DNA of 64,000 nt from assembly GCA_947652115.1 (NCBI GenBank), contig OX393570.1, positions 7,418,415 through 7,482,414 on the forward strand, given 5' to 3'. Below are positions 52,163 to 62,869 of this stretch, in pieces; within the stretch, counting starts at the first letter, position 1; each line of letters starts with the position of its first letter. The notes under the pieces were generated by a model, which did not search any database, had not been told where the DNA came from, and worked only from the letters and a program-made list of their open reading frames with translations. The DNA is from Blastomussa wellsi (Eukaryota; Cnidaria; Anthozoa; Scleractinia; Plerogyridae). A program made the translations under genes and the position numbers.

Positions 52163-54089
52163 AGTTGGATTTAATTTTCATGACATGATTTTGATTCTTT
52201 AAGCACAGGCAAACAAAGAAAAGTTAAGATGTTTGTTGTCTCTCGTTCTGAACAAATAGCATGGTACGTGAGCCACATGTAGAATTTAGGGCAATTTTCA
52301 AACCTTTCTCATACAAGAGACTAACATTGCTTCAGTTACATCTCATTTCTGTCTTCATATAAGTCCTTTTATATGTAGGAGCAAAGCACCCTTGTATAAT
52401 CTGACATTTACTTCCAGATATACTTCTAGTCTTTCTGGATAAGGACGAAAAACCATAGGTCCCGTCTCCTGCATCTTCAGTGTTACAGAAAGCAGGGGAT
52501 GTTAAAGAACCCACACATTTCTCGCATAGAGTAGGGAATGAGGTTCCCGGGGTTATGGTCTGGCCTTGTTTCACAGGTTGGTGTTTAACATGGGGATAAC
52601 CTCACTACACCTTTCCCCCTTGGACAGACTTGTCCAAGAAAAATTGAGTATGAGTATACACATAGACTGTTAAAAATACTGCATTGCCAACTATGTAATG
52701 GAAATTGACATATAGTCATGGTTCATGTTTTTATTTTCTAACTCTAACCCCTAATACAACACAGTAACACTGAAGCTGTTGTACTTAGCACTTTCACCAA
52801 GTAATCAACATACAAGTAGTCAATGACATTTAAAGGACCCTAGTTAGCTTCCTCTGTTTTTTATGCCATTGAAATTATGGAAATTATATTGCAAAACAAG
52901 ATCTTATTGCATTGTGTAAGTTGTGTTACTGATGTCTGTTTAAATTCCTTTAGCATGCGGCCTCAAAGTGATCGTGTTTGTTCCAACATGATAAATAACA
53001 CTCTCGTATGTAAACAAAAGGGAGGCGCAGTGGCCTAATGGTTAGTGCGCTGGACTCTGGATCGGACGGTCCGGGTTCGAGTCCTGGCCGGGCCACTGCG
53101 TTGTGTTCTTGGGCAAGACACTTTACTCTCACAGTGCCTCTCTTCACCCAGGTGTATAAATGGGTACCGGCGAATTTACTGCTGGGGGGTAACCCTGCGA
53201 TGGACTAGCATCCCATCCAGGGGGGAGTAGAAATACTCTCTGTCGCTTCATGCTACAGAAACCGGGATAAGCTCCGGCCTGATGGGCCACTAGGCCCGGC
53301 TGCAGACTTACCTACCTATGTAAACAAAAACAAAGGCATGGCTGACTAGGGCCCTTGTAGGGCCTGGGGCCCAATCTATTTGAACCCTTAGCGCAATCAC
53401 GTTTCTAAAATGCTGGATTATAGATAAGCTGATAGTTTGCTTCATGCTAATTTTCAAACTCAGTGGTGAACTTTTCGGTTGGTAAAATAATTATAACTAT
53501 TATATTTAAATTTCTTTATGAAGAAGATAATTAAGTTGCTAAGATTTTTTTCTGTAAATATATATTATAATTAAATGCAAAATTTGTGTTCCTCTAGTTT
53601 CCCTTGTTTAGCATCTACAACCATATTTCTCCATTTATGTGCCTATAACATTGCATTAAGTCTGGCATTTGCAGCCTTCTGAACAAATTACATGGTGCTG
53701 GATAATGCTGATTATGGTGTACTCTACAGGAATTGCATTGCTATGATGCTGCATCATAATATAATCTACAATCTAAAGTCCTCTGCACACATTAAATGCT
53801 GTTGATACTGGATTAGAATCTAAAGTCCTCTACACATCACATGCCTGGTTGTAGGCTGGATTACGGTCTACAGGTCACTGTCCTCTGCAGGAATACGCCA
53901 TTTTCGAGTTGCTCTCCACCTCTGTTTCAAAACGAGTCTTGGTGCAGAACCTTTTACATGGAAATGAATTTACTTTTCAGGACAAAAGAGGTGCCAGTAA
54001 AAATGAAAGGTTGTGCACCAAGACTTGTCTTGAAAAAAGAGGAAAACAGAATCTCGAAAATGGCTTATGATGCTGCATTAGTCTAGAGT
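52163..54089. other. Intergenic region between SLC27A and avidin genes (convergent)
   Basis: No gene. It holds the intact SINE 53020-53316 and a dispersed repeat at about 52465-52570 (GCAGGGGATGTTAAAGAACC) that recurs at 62025-62110. The 3' ends of SLC27A and of the minus-strand avidin gene face each other here. Confidence 0.6.
53020..53316 (+). mobile_element. tRNA-derived SINE, intact, with 13-bp target duplication
   Basis: Best copy of the family in the window. A box TGGCCTAATGGTTAGTGCGC, B box GGTTCGAGTCC, then TTGGGCAAGACACTTTACTC, the core GCGATGGACTAGCATCCCAT, and GGCCTGATGGGCCACTAGGC. Perfect target duplications TATGTAAACAAAA flank it at 53007-53019 and 53317-53329. The clean boxes and duplications point to a recent insertion. 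Confidence 0.92.
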
Positions 54090-57000
54090 CTACAGTTCTT
54101 TGCAGAGATCGAGTGTGTTTGGAATTTTATTGTCTTCACTCCTGTCTGGTGTATGTGTACCATCCCTTTTCCGTGGCCCTGGTGTTGTTTCAGTGTGGGT
54201 AAAGGTATCCTCATTGTGCAAAGTTGACTTCCAGTTGTCGCTACACTTTTCCATCTTGCTTCGCAGGGCCCATGTGGTTTCAATGGTCTCAGTTTTATTC
54301 TCACCACAGATGTGGCACTGCCCCACCCATCCAGTGACAGATGCTCCATTCTTCCACACAACAAAGAAACCAAACGTGCTGCTTGGGCCACCAAGTTGTC
54401 CAATTCCAAACACCTCAGAATGACTTGTTCCTGCTGCTCCAGGCTTCCGCTCGACAGCAGTCCGATACTCTCCTTGAATAACGCCATCTTCTCCTTGCAT
54501 CAAAATCATCTCAGAGCCTAATTGATTGTACCAATTTCCATTCAAATTACAAGGTTGGTTTTGACCTTCAGGGCCCCAGTTCTTACTTATCCTGTTGGAA
54601 GTTGGAGGCACTTCTGTAGCTGTTTCATTTGGTTTACGAGGGCCATCGCGTTGTTCATATCTAGTGAATGTATCCTGTCCAATCATAGTTGATTTCCACT
54701 TGTCAATGCATGCATCAACTTTGACACGTAGCAGCCATGAGGTAAGAAGTGTCTCATGACCGTCCTCACAGACAAGACACTGACCAGTAAACACAGCTGT
54801 CGAGTTGCCATTACGATACACGACTGTAAAAGCAAAGGCTGCTCCTGGGGAGTTATAGGGTGCAGAACCTATTGAAAAGAAAGGAAAAAAATTGTATCAG
54901 GGTGAAGGGCTAACGCTCGAAATGTCAGCTATTGAATCTCTTTACGATGGCCAATTCACATTATCAACCCAGTTGATAAAACCAAATTACATCATCAGGA
55001 AAACCTGGAAAGTCCTCGAATTTTAGAATTTCATTTTCAAGGCCTGGAAAGTCATGGAAAGTGATAGGTAGGTTTCTTTTCGTGAAGAAAACCGTTAAAC
55101 ATATGCAAAATGAAAGATGATTGCCAAGAAAATGCTCAAATTTAGGTCATGGAAAATTTAGAAAAGTCATGGAAAAGGCCATGGATAGTCATGGAATTTC
55201 AAAAGCTCAGCAGAGTAAGAACCCTGTATATTGACTTGCTCTCGCTTCCAACACTTTCTAAGTTATCTAAAAATAAATGGGGGCTGTGGATTTATGATTG
55301 GCTATGGGAGGCACTGTGGGATAGTGGTTAGTTCAACAGACAGTGTCTTGCCTCAGGTCAGTTAGCTCACTCTACATGGGTATAAGCGCCTTAGCAGGTA
55401 CGAGTACATTGTTGAGCAACCTGACCAAAATACTGTGGGGCAATTAACCTGCCATACAGGGGTTAGGAGAAGCAATGATACCCCTAGCCATTTAATGCTA
55501 CAGAAACGAGTTAAGTAATATTGCTGGTATTGACGAGTTCTCATCATATACGATATATTGCATGTTTTGTTTGACTGAAGAGGAAGTGATATTACGATGA
55601 GTACTTTCAGCTAGAAATATAATCTGTGGTGAATATATTTGTGTGTTGGTCAGTATAGGACTGCAGACTGGGTATAATATATATAGGCCAAGCCTAAAAG
55701 CAGAGCTCCATATTTTGCTACTTGTTCTTAAAGTTGTGAAAAAGCTCTTATTGAAAATACTTGGGTATGCAACTACTCAAGGAAGATTTCATAGCCAAAA
55801 TAAAATACCAACTCCAACCACAGTAATTCTGCCAAGGATGTCCATAAAAATTTAGCTCATCCTCGGTGTAAGAACCTGCTAAACTCACTAGTGAACTACA
55901 ACAAAGAACCTCAAAACAATACAGAACACAGAAACAATAGCTCAAAAACACAGGTTACCAAGGCTTGCCATAGCCCAACAGAAAAATTTGTACTTAAGGT
56001 GGCTTAGTACTACAGTTTTGAGGGGTTAAAAGAGCTCAACTTTCATAATCTTTCATAAAATGTTCAAATATCTTTTACCTTTCTCTTTTTAGTATTTGTT
56101 GCAGCGTAATAAAATGCTAATAAATAGCCAAAATGAATGACTGAGCACTGAAGAGTGGCCTGGGCACTAGTAGTTTCAATGGAGTTTTTCTCAAAATCTA
56201 CCCATATACATACCTACCAACCCTCAGAGTAACAAAAATCTGGAGACGTCTAGAAATCTTAATTTTAAATAAGACATTTCAAGTATGCTACATGAAGCAT
56301 GTGTTGAGAAGACTTTTCGTGAACACTACATGAAGTAACAAACGTACATTTTTCTTGTCGCCCAAAGGTCAAAGCTAGTCCCCTTGACTGCTCTGTTTTT
56401 TGTTTTCCAATTGAGAAAAGCTCAAATGAGAACACTAGATCCACTTCTTATGAAAAAATTTTGAAAAAAGCCATGCTAGGCATTTCCCGGGAGATTTGGC
56501 AAGTATGCATATAACCCTACCTAAAAATTTCACAACTTAAAACTTAGCATTAGTTAAACATTCATTCATATAAATACATTGTGAAAGAAAATTTTCTCTC
56601 CCAAGGGACCGATCGTTTATTACGTACTGAGGGGGGGGGGGGGGCGGTGGTTTTTTAAAAAGTGTGGTGTTTCTTAACTGTACCCCCAAAAATAATTACT
56701 TAAGAAAATTATACCCCGTTTGCAATTGTAATTTTAAAAAGTGTACCCCCCCCCCTTTCTGACCATGCTTTAAATAATGCAAAATTCTTTGCTTCGTTCC
56801 TCACACATGCATATTTTTATCCTATTTTTTAATATCTTTTTTATCTTTTCTCTCGTTTATTGCTTGTATTTCCACCTTGTTTGTATACCTGTAGGTAATC
56901 TAGTGGGTTACGGTACATAATATGGTGCATGATAAAGCCCTTACACGGGTGTGCACATTTAATTAGTATGGCGACTATCCAGTGAGGCGCGGGGCCACCC

Positions 57001-58478
57001 AACGAGTGAGGGAGTCTGTTCCTCACTTTATCTGTTCCCCAGCGCAAATGTTGCTGGCTGGCTAGCAAAGTGGTTCATTATATGTTTTCTTATGGGAGTT
57101 GTCACTGAAAATAGCAATACTTCTGCGCTGGCCGATTGAAACTTGGAGGGGCGACTGAAGAAACTGCTTGACGAAGGCTTGAATCTCGTTGAGGAGAGTG
57201 GATTTCAACGGTTTTCAGTGCCATTTCCGCACGTTTGTTGTTTGTTCTAATTGCTGGCTGGCAAAAAAATATGGATCATGTTCTGGCAAAAAGGTACAGA
57301 TAAATTTTCCCCAGCAACACTCAAGAACACCTGTAAATGTTTTAATATCACATATTTTCATTCATTTGGATACAAGGATGTATTTTGCCACAGTTTGTTC
57401 GTTGGTTACCCCTGGAGGCAGAGATATCTCTGAATTGCAGAGCTACAGATTCCAACCCTTGAAATAGAAAAAAGGTAGGTTTTAGGAGCGAGCATGAGCG
57501 CAAAAGGCGCGAGTTTCTTTGGGGGTCTGCTCCCCCAGAAAATTTTCTACAAATGATGCCATTTCCTGCATTCTGAAAGGTAACAAGGCTAGGATAGTCC
57601 CAGTTGTAAAACTTTTAGACTTCCATTGCTGTGTCATAAAATTTGACCCCCCTCACGTTTCTTGCAAGATAAAAATGTACCCCCCAAAATGGATCTTGTT
57701 TCAAAATTGAACCCCCCACCAAAACCACCTCCCCCCCCCGCCTGGGACGTAATAAACGATCGGTCCCTAACACCACACTGCTATAAGGACATGAGACTTA
57801 TCCCCATTAAAAAATGTTTTCCAACAGAGACCATTCAAGGAAGCTTTTTTTAATTTTTAAAGACAGAACAATTGATTCCAACGCTCAAATTTGCGAAGAA
57901 ACATCGCATCGCATCGGTCTCTGCTTAATTACAAGCAAACAACTAAAACGTGTTAAACTGGAAAAACTCACCACGGATCGAAGGCAGGACAACTCTCGAA
58001 GGAAACAAATTGACAATTCAAACATGGGATTGTCCGAACACCAGCGATAGCTTTATACGCGTTAAACCCGGAAATGACACAAATAACCGGATAAAATTGC
58101 TCGATCGCAATGCGAAAGGGAACAAAGTGAAAGGCTTGCAACAACAAAAGCTTAATTTATAACTCAGATATGCTAATTTGAAGTGCCTGTGAAGACTTGC
58201 AGTGCTTACAAGAGACCATTAAAATACGAATGTCGAAGTAAAAGAAGCTTACCTAACACAGTAGAATGTGTCTTGCCCGCTGAGCCGTTGAATCTTTCCA
58301 CCGCCGTTCTATACTCGCCAAGCAATCTTCCATCATTTTCGTGCTTCAGCACAACTTCAGAACCCAGTTGATTATACCATTTTCCGTCTAATGTCTCGCA
58401 GTTCTTTCCAGCTGATAGCCCCGCAAAAGCGAGAACCGAAAAGGCAAAAAAATACAAAAAAGCTGATGTCGCAAACAT
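54090..58478 (-). CDS. Secreted protein with two tandem avidin domains
   Basis: Minus-strand exons 58253..58478 and 54090..54868 join in phase 1 to 334 residues. A signal peptide (FAFSVLAFAGLSAG) is followed by avidin domain 1 (CETLDGKWYNQLGSE, GEYRTAV, then FTVVYRNG, VFTGQC, TSWLLR, DKWKST, QDTFTR). A linker, GPRKPNETATEVPP, leads to domain 2 (CNLNGNWYNQLGSE, GEYRTAV, FGFFVVWKNG, WVGQC, TTWALR, DNWKST, EDTFTH). Avidins bind biotin in an eight-stranded barrel. Asn/Ser of the first loop, Tyr/Thr of GEYRTAV, the WKST Trp and an Asp at the streptavidin Asp128 position are present in both. Domain 1 has Tyr where avidin has Trp70. Both domains have two extra Cys beyond the usual pair. The intron falls within domain 1 only. 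A short tail ends CKEL. Likely extracellular biotin sequestration (defence or egg/mucus protein), inferred. Confidence 0.88.
54900..54995 (-). mobile_element. Penelope-like terminal fragment, inverse of 20655-20770
   Basis: GGGCTAACGCTCGAAATGTC and ATTATCAACCCAGTTGATAA are the inverse of the sequence at 20655-20770. It lies just upstream of the second avidin exon (in its intron). Confidence 0.5.
54995..55205 (+). repeat. GAAAGTCATGGAA-type dispersed repeat (longer copy)
   Basis: Repeated CTGGAAAGTC..., AAGGCCTGGAAAGTCATGGA and GTCATGGAAAAGGCCATGG motifs, the same family as at 27357-27440. Confidence 0.6.
55305..55515 (+). mobile_element. Diverged SINE copy (avidin intron)
   Basis: GGGAGGCACTGTGGGATAGT and TAGTTCAACAG resemble the SINE head, and AATGCTACAGAAACGAG its tail. 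The middle is diverged. Confidence 0.5.
55853..55980 (+). repeat. Dispersed repeat, also at 16252-16395
   Basis: TAGCTCATCCTCGGTGTAAG and ACAATAGCTCAAAAACACAG match the PEX1-intron copy. Confidence 0.65.
56204..56512. mobile_element. MITE-like element of the GTATACTTGCCAA family
   Basis: Begins TATACATACCTACCAACCCT and ends GATTTGGCAAGTATGCATA. It is shorter than and diverged from 61026-61467 but has the same terminal motif. Confidence 0.65.
56603..57769. mobile_element. 1.17-kb non-autonomous DNA transposon, copy 1
   Basis: The ends AGGGACCGATCGTTTATTAC and GTAATAAACGATCGGTCCCT are perfect inverse copies. G-runs follow inside each end. The interior has no intact long frame but contains segments such as CCCAACGAGTGAGGGAGTCT found inverted in copy 2. 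It lies in the intron of the minus-strand avidin gene. Confidence 0.88.
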
Positions 58479-60134
58479 ACTGCTGGCGGCTTGCAAATTA
58501 ATGAACTTCGCCCTATCGTGCAAGGGGATTTTTTTTTCGTGGGTGGGTCTCGGAGGCCACGATCCTTTCGGTCAGCATGACAGAATACAAACAATCACTT
58601 ACCAAGACGTTTCCGGCCTTTGGGAGGCAAGCTAAACATGCAGAAAACAACGAGAACAACCGCATAGGATACACAGCACATAGGATACACTCTGTTTCAT
58701 CATGCTTAACGTCAAAACGAGAGGAGGAAGAGGCTATTTAATTGATTCCATCCCACTGTCGGCTGCAAATTGTTTACTTTGCTGGCCACCTCTTGCCCCT
58801 CTATCTGTCACGCAACGCCACGTTCTCATTTCGTGATTTCAATAGCCAAATGCGAAAAAGGGCATTAAATTTCGCGATTGAATCATTGAATCGTTCTCAA
58901 CTTTATTTTAAAGCTTTGAGATAAACTGGAAAAAGCAAATCGCATGTTAGACACCCTGAGCTAGCGTGGTTACGCATTGTCTCAGTACGTAGTTCGTGGC
59001 CCATCATCAATATTATTGATTACAAGGCAATCTTTTTTCTGTGATTTGAACTTCCTATATGGGTATCAAATTTCGCGAGGATTTTTATTCGTGGGTCTTT
59101 AATTTTGCGATTTATTTACAATCGCGAAATTAAAGCCCCGCGAAATTAGGTACCAGTCGCGGATCCACACTTCTAAGGTGGGAGGGCAATTTTTTGCCTG
59201 GGGGTGCAGTGTTTACTTTCACCACCGCCTCATCTCTCCTAGTCTCCTTCGTTTCTTCCCCTCCTCCTCCTTTTCATCCTCCACTATTCTACTGTTTACC
59301 ACCTCCTCCTCAACCGTCATAACCTGATCCTATTGTTCGCCTCCTCGTCCTCCTCGACAAGAATATGGTTCACTTCCAAAACCACCACCACCACAGCTCT
59401 AGCCAATAAAATTGTGGTGGTGGAGGTGAATAATAGAACTGTGGAAGAGGAGCTGGTAGCGGAGGAGAAGGTAAGCAATCGTGGAGGAGAAGCAAATAGC
59501 GGTGGTGGCGGTGATGGTGGAGGAGGAGGCGGAGGTGACAGCGAAGGAGGAGAACGAGGCGGTGGTGGTGGAGAAGGAGGAGGTGGGGGTGATGGCGGCG
59601 GAGGAGAAGACGGAGGTGGGGGTAGAGGAGGAGGAGGAGATGGTGGTGGTGGTGGTGGAGGAGGTGCATACTATACTACTATTTAGTAAATAAACGGTTG
59701 CCAAGATCTTGCATGACTCTATGCAAGATGTTTGTTATAATGACCTCAATATCTAAACTGTGAATTGCTTCATTTTTGCCCGAGCTCACAAAATCATACG
59801 ATATTCCACAAGAATGATCAGGATAGATGCCAGCGAAGCGCACTTTACAGCCAGAAAAGGTGTACATGTGGTTACGCGGCGCTTTGAAAGACTTCGGCCA
59901 AATATCTTATCGTAAATTACGTATATCGCAAATGTAATATAAATGTACAGAGGACGGATAACAATCGCTTCATGACCATATATCGAATATATGGACAACG
60001 TGACAATTTGGCTGTATTCGTTCGTCTTGGTGCTGACCACAAGTATGTAACGATTGTGGACTCCGCAGTTGCCGCGCCCATTGCGACCCATTGCCGCACC
60101 CACGAAGGCGACGGTTCACAAGACAGCGAGTAGT
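58479..60134. other. Divergent region between the two avidin genes
   Basis: About 1.65 kb separating the two start codons; both promoters must be here. It contains C/T-rich then G/A-rich low-complexity DNA (59200-59670) and otherwise unique sequence. I see no convincing TATA box for either gene. Confidence 0.6.
59400..59670. repeat. (GGA/GGT)n purine-rich low-complexity tract
   Basis: Interrupted GGAGGAGG and GGTGGTGG runs, preceded by a CCTCCT-rich tract at 59250-59345. Gly-, Glu-, His- or Ser-rich open frames across it are by-products. Confidence 0.9.
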
Positions 60135-60363
60135 ATGTCTGTGTTTTCAGCAGTTTGTTTGTATTCTTTTGCGTTTTCAGTTCTCGCTTTTGCGGGGCTA
60201 TCAGCTGGAAAGAACTGCGAGACATTGGACGGCAAATGGTACAATCAACTTGGATCGGAGGTTTTCCTGAAACACGAAAATGATGGAAGATTGCTGGGCG
60301 AGTATAGAACGGCAGTGGAAAGATTCAACGGCTCATCGGGCAAGACACATTCAATTGTGTTAG
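60135..60363 (+). CDS. Second avidin gene, first exon only
   Basis: Start ATG at 60135, signal peptide with FAFSVLAFAGLSAG, then CETLDGKWYNQLGSE and GEYRTAVERFNG, ending phase 1 at a GTAAAT donor. From the FAFSV position onward it differs from the minus-strand gene's exon at only 3 of 66 residues. The similarity continues into the intron (TTTACTTCGACATTC). It is head-to-head with that gene, so it arose by an inverted duplication. I could not find its second exon up to 64000, so it lies beyond the window or is lost. Confidence 0.85.
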
Positions 60364-61025
60364 GTAAATAGTTTACTTCGACATTCCGTATTTGTAAGAA
60401 CTCTTTTAATAGCATAACAAGTTTTCACAAGCAATGCAAATAGGTATATCTGCGTTCGATAGTTATTTCACACCTATATATCAATTGTGAAAATCACATT
60501 GCGATCCAGGAATTTTATCCGATTGCGTGTCATCTCGTGTTAGAACTTTCGGAATCTATCGTGAGTGTTCGGACAATCCGAAGTCTTGGTCGACGATGGA
60601 GGAGTGGGTACCTATTGTATTAGCCTCGTTGATTTCCAGATTGAAGAACTTTACTGTTTGCTTATTACTGTAGTACTGTGTTTTTCTTCTGCTTACGTCT
60701 TAAATCCGTCTGCCTTGTATGTTTCGTTGGAGTTGGTTTGGCTGGTTGACTTCGTATTTGAACATTGATGCACACAATTCGAACACAGTGTTTAACTACA
60801 CAATCAACTTCCAACTTGTAAGTTTACCGAGCGTTTCCCAAGTTTCAGCGGCGAGTTTTCAAGTTTCAACTTCATATTCGTACATGTAAACAATTCATAG
60901 CCAACATGACCTTAGATGTCAATATATATATATATCACTTATTCCTTTTTTTGGAATGGAGTTCTAAGGGGCCAGTGAGCTCTACTTAGCAAGATTTCTG
61001 TACAGCCAATCCCGAGACTCAAATG

Positions 61026-61467
61026 TATACTTGCCAACATTTTCTTATCCAAAGGCGTGAGACCTTTCACCCCGTAGAAGCCTGGATGTCCGAAGATGTA
61101 ACGATGATTTCTGAGCATTTCTGAATATGGACGAAGATTTCCGAAGACATTTGAAGGTTTCCGATGACATCCCGCAGACCAAAAAGATCGCGGCATCTGG
61201 AAATGAGAGATGTGTCCCAGCGACTCGTCCCCAGTGTCTTTGCTTTGAAGAATCGGAAATCGCGAGGAACAGGATCGTCATGTATTCATTTTGCAGAAAA
61301 TTTTTGTTTCTTACATATATTTTTTAATGTGTTATTTAGAGCTATCACAGCTCACATTTCAACACATGCGTGAGAATTTGGTTCGCAGTCGTGAGTTGGC
61401 ATGAGATCAAAGTTTTCAGCCCGCAGGCGTGAGACTCATGCCTAAGGCGTGAGAGTTGGCAGGTATA
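61026..61467. mobile_element. MITE-like element, TATACTTGCC...GGCAGGTATA, 6-bp duplication
   Basis: Inverted ends TATACTTGCCAAC and GTTGGCAGGTATA. CAAATG is present on both sides (61020-61025 and 61468-61473) as a target duplication. GCGTGAGA motifs lie inside both ends. No transposase. Confidence 0.85.
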
Positions 61468-62423
61468 CAAATGACAATGAGCGTGGCGGCCATGTTGGAT
61501 GACCAAACAAAAACACCACAATATCAACCTCCATAATGCTTTTGTCTGTTGCAGGCGTAATGTTTTAGAAATTATACTTTTAACTCATTATTACGAAAAA
61601 TATGCATTTTTAAGCGCCCTCGTCTGTCTAGAACTCTTTGGTCAACGATGCTTATCAAATAATTCATCAACAGGAAAGTGTCATGCAACATGTTCTCAGA
61701 CCCGCCAAAAGATTCCCTCGCTCGTATGTTTTCCTTGAGATAGGAAGTTCTCAATAAAAAATATCATTTACTTTGTCTTCTTTTGTAGTCACACATGGTA
61801 TATTCGGATGCAGAAAAACAAGTCTGAAAAGATCTCAAAATGTTCTCCTGAAATGTTTCTTTATTACATAATTAATTTAAGCTACAATGCTACATTGCTT
61901 CCGCATTTTTGCATTCAAGTTTGTTTTAGACAAACCTTCACGTTTTTCAACAGAATCCATAATGTTTGGAGCATCAATATGTAAAGTTTTCCCATGTCTG
62001 CCTGGATGTTTTCAGTGTTACAGGTCAGCAGGGGATGTTAAAGAACCCACGCACTTATCGCAAAGAGTAGGGCATGGAGTTCCCGGTGCTGTGGTCTGCT
62101 CTGCTGGTTGGGTTCGGGTGAGATCATGAATGGACTGATAGTGGCTGCTATAGGCGCCTTTACATGCTGAAGTCCGATCTCACCCTGATTAGATATGTAA
62201 ATTGGCCCTGAAAAACCCCATTTGGGAGTGGTCAATCAAGTACAAATTAACAAAATTAACAAATGTTTCAGCACGTTAAACACTGGATATTTTTGCGTGT
62301 CAAGACATGGAAAAAAGTTAGCTGTTCATGAAAATGCTGAACGGTGGTAGAATTTCTGAATCTCCACTCATGCGCTTCGCTTGTATGTCACCGTTTACAG
62401 ATGCATGCAAAAACATTAATCCG

Positions 62424-62444
62424 AGAGAGAGAGAGAGAGAGAGA
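62424..62444. repeat. (GA)n microsatellite
   Basis: About ten GA units. Confidence 0.9.
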
Positions 62445-62869
62445 TAGTCGATAGATTTATCACCAAGCTTAAAGTCGGGGAACTGGTGATGACTTCAAGT
62501 TAACTGGTGTTGATTCCGAGTGGTGGCCATTTTGTTATTTGCGATTCTGCCCTAGTATGAAACATGAAAATGTGTGAACGTTGCAAGAAGGCGTAAACAC
62601 CATGAAAAATATAACACTGAGAATATTACTGATGTTATTATTAACGAACAGAGCGCTTTATTTTTTTGGCCAAAAAGTGGGTAAGTTTTGCATTTGTTTA
62701 TTTGATCGAAATTGAGGCATACCCTCTGGAATGAAAACTCTTCATGAACCCCCCTCCCCTTCGGAAAAATTTCACTTTTAGACCCCATCCACCCCTCGGA
62801 ATTTCCAGAACCCTCCGTGGGGTAGGTATGGATATTTTCTGGAACCACACAATACAGCCATGTCATCTT

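Noticed and set aside
56841..57068. Frame encoding VRNRLPHSLGGPAPHW, also in the second transposon copy at 63508-63720
   Set aside because: The shared part is in the transposon; flanking residues differ by frame shifts between the copies, so no conserved protein is indicated.
59333..59704. Gly-, His- or Ser-rich open frames in the GGA/GGT tract
   Set aside because: Low-complexity DNA with no conserved segment.
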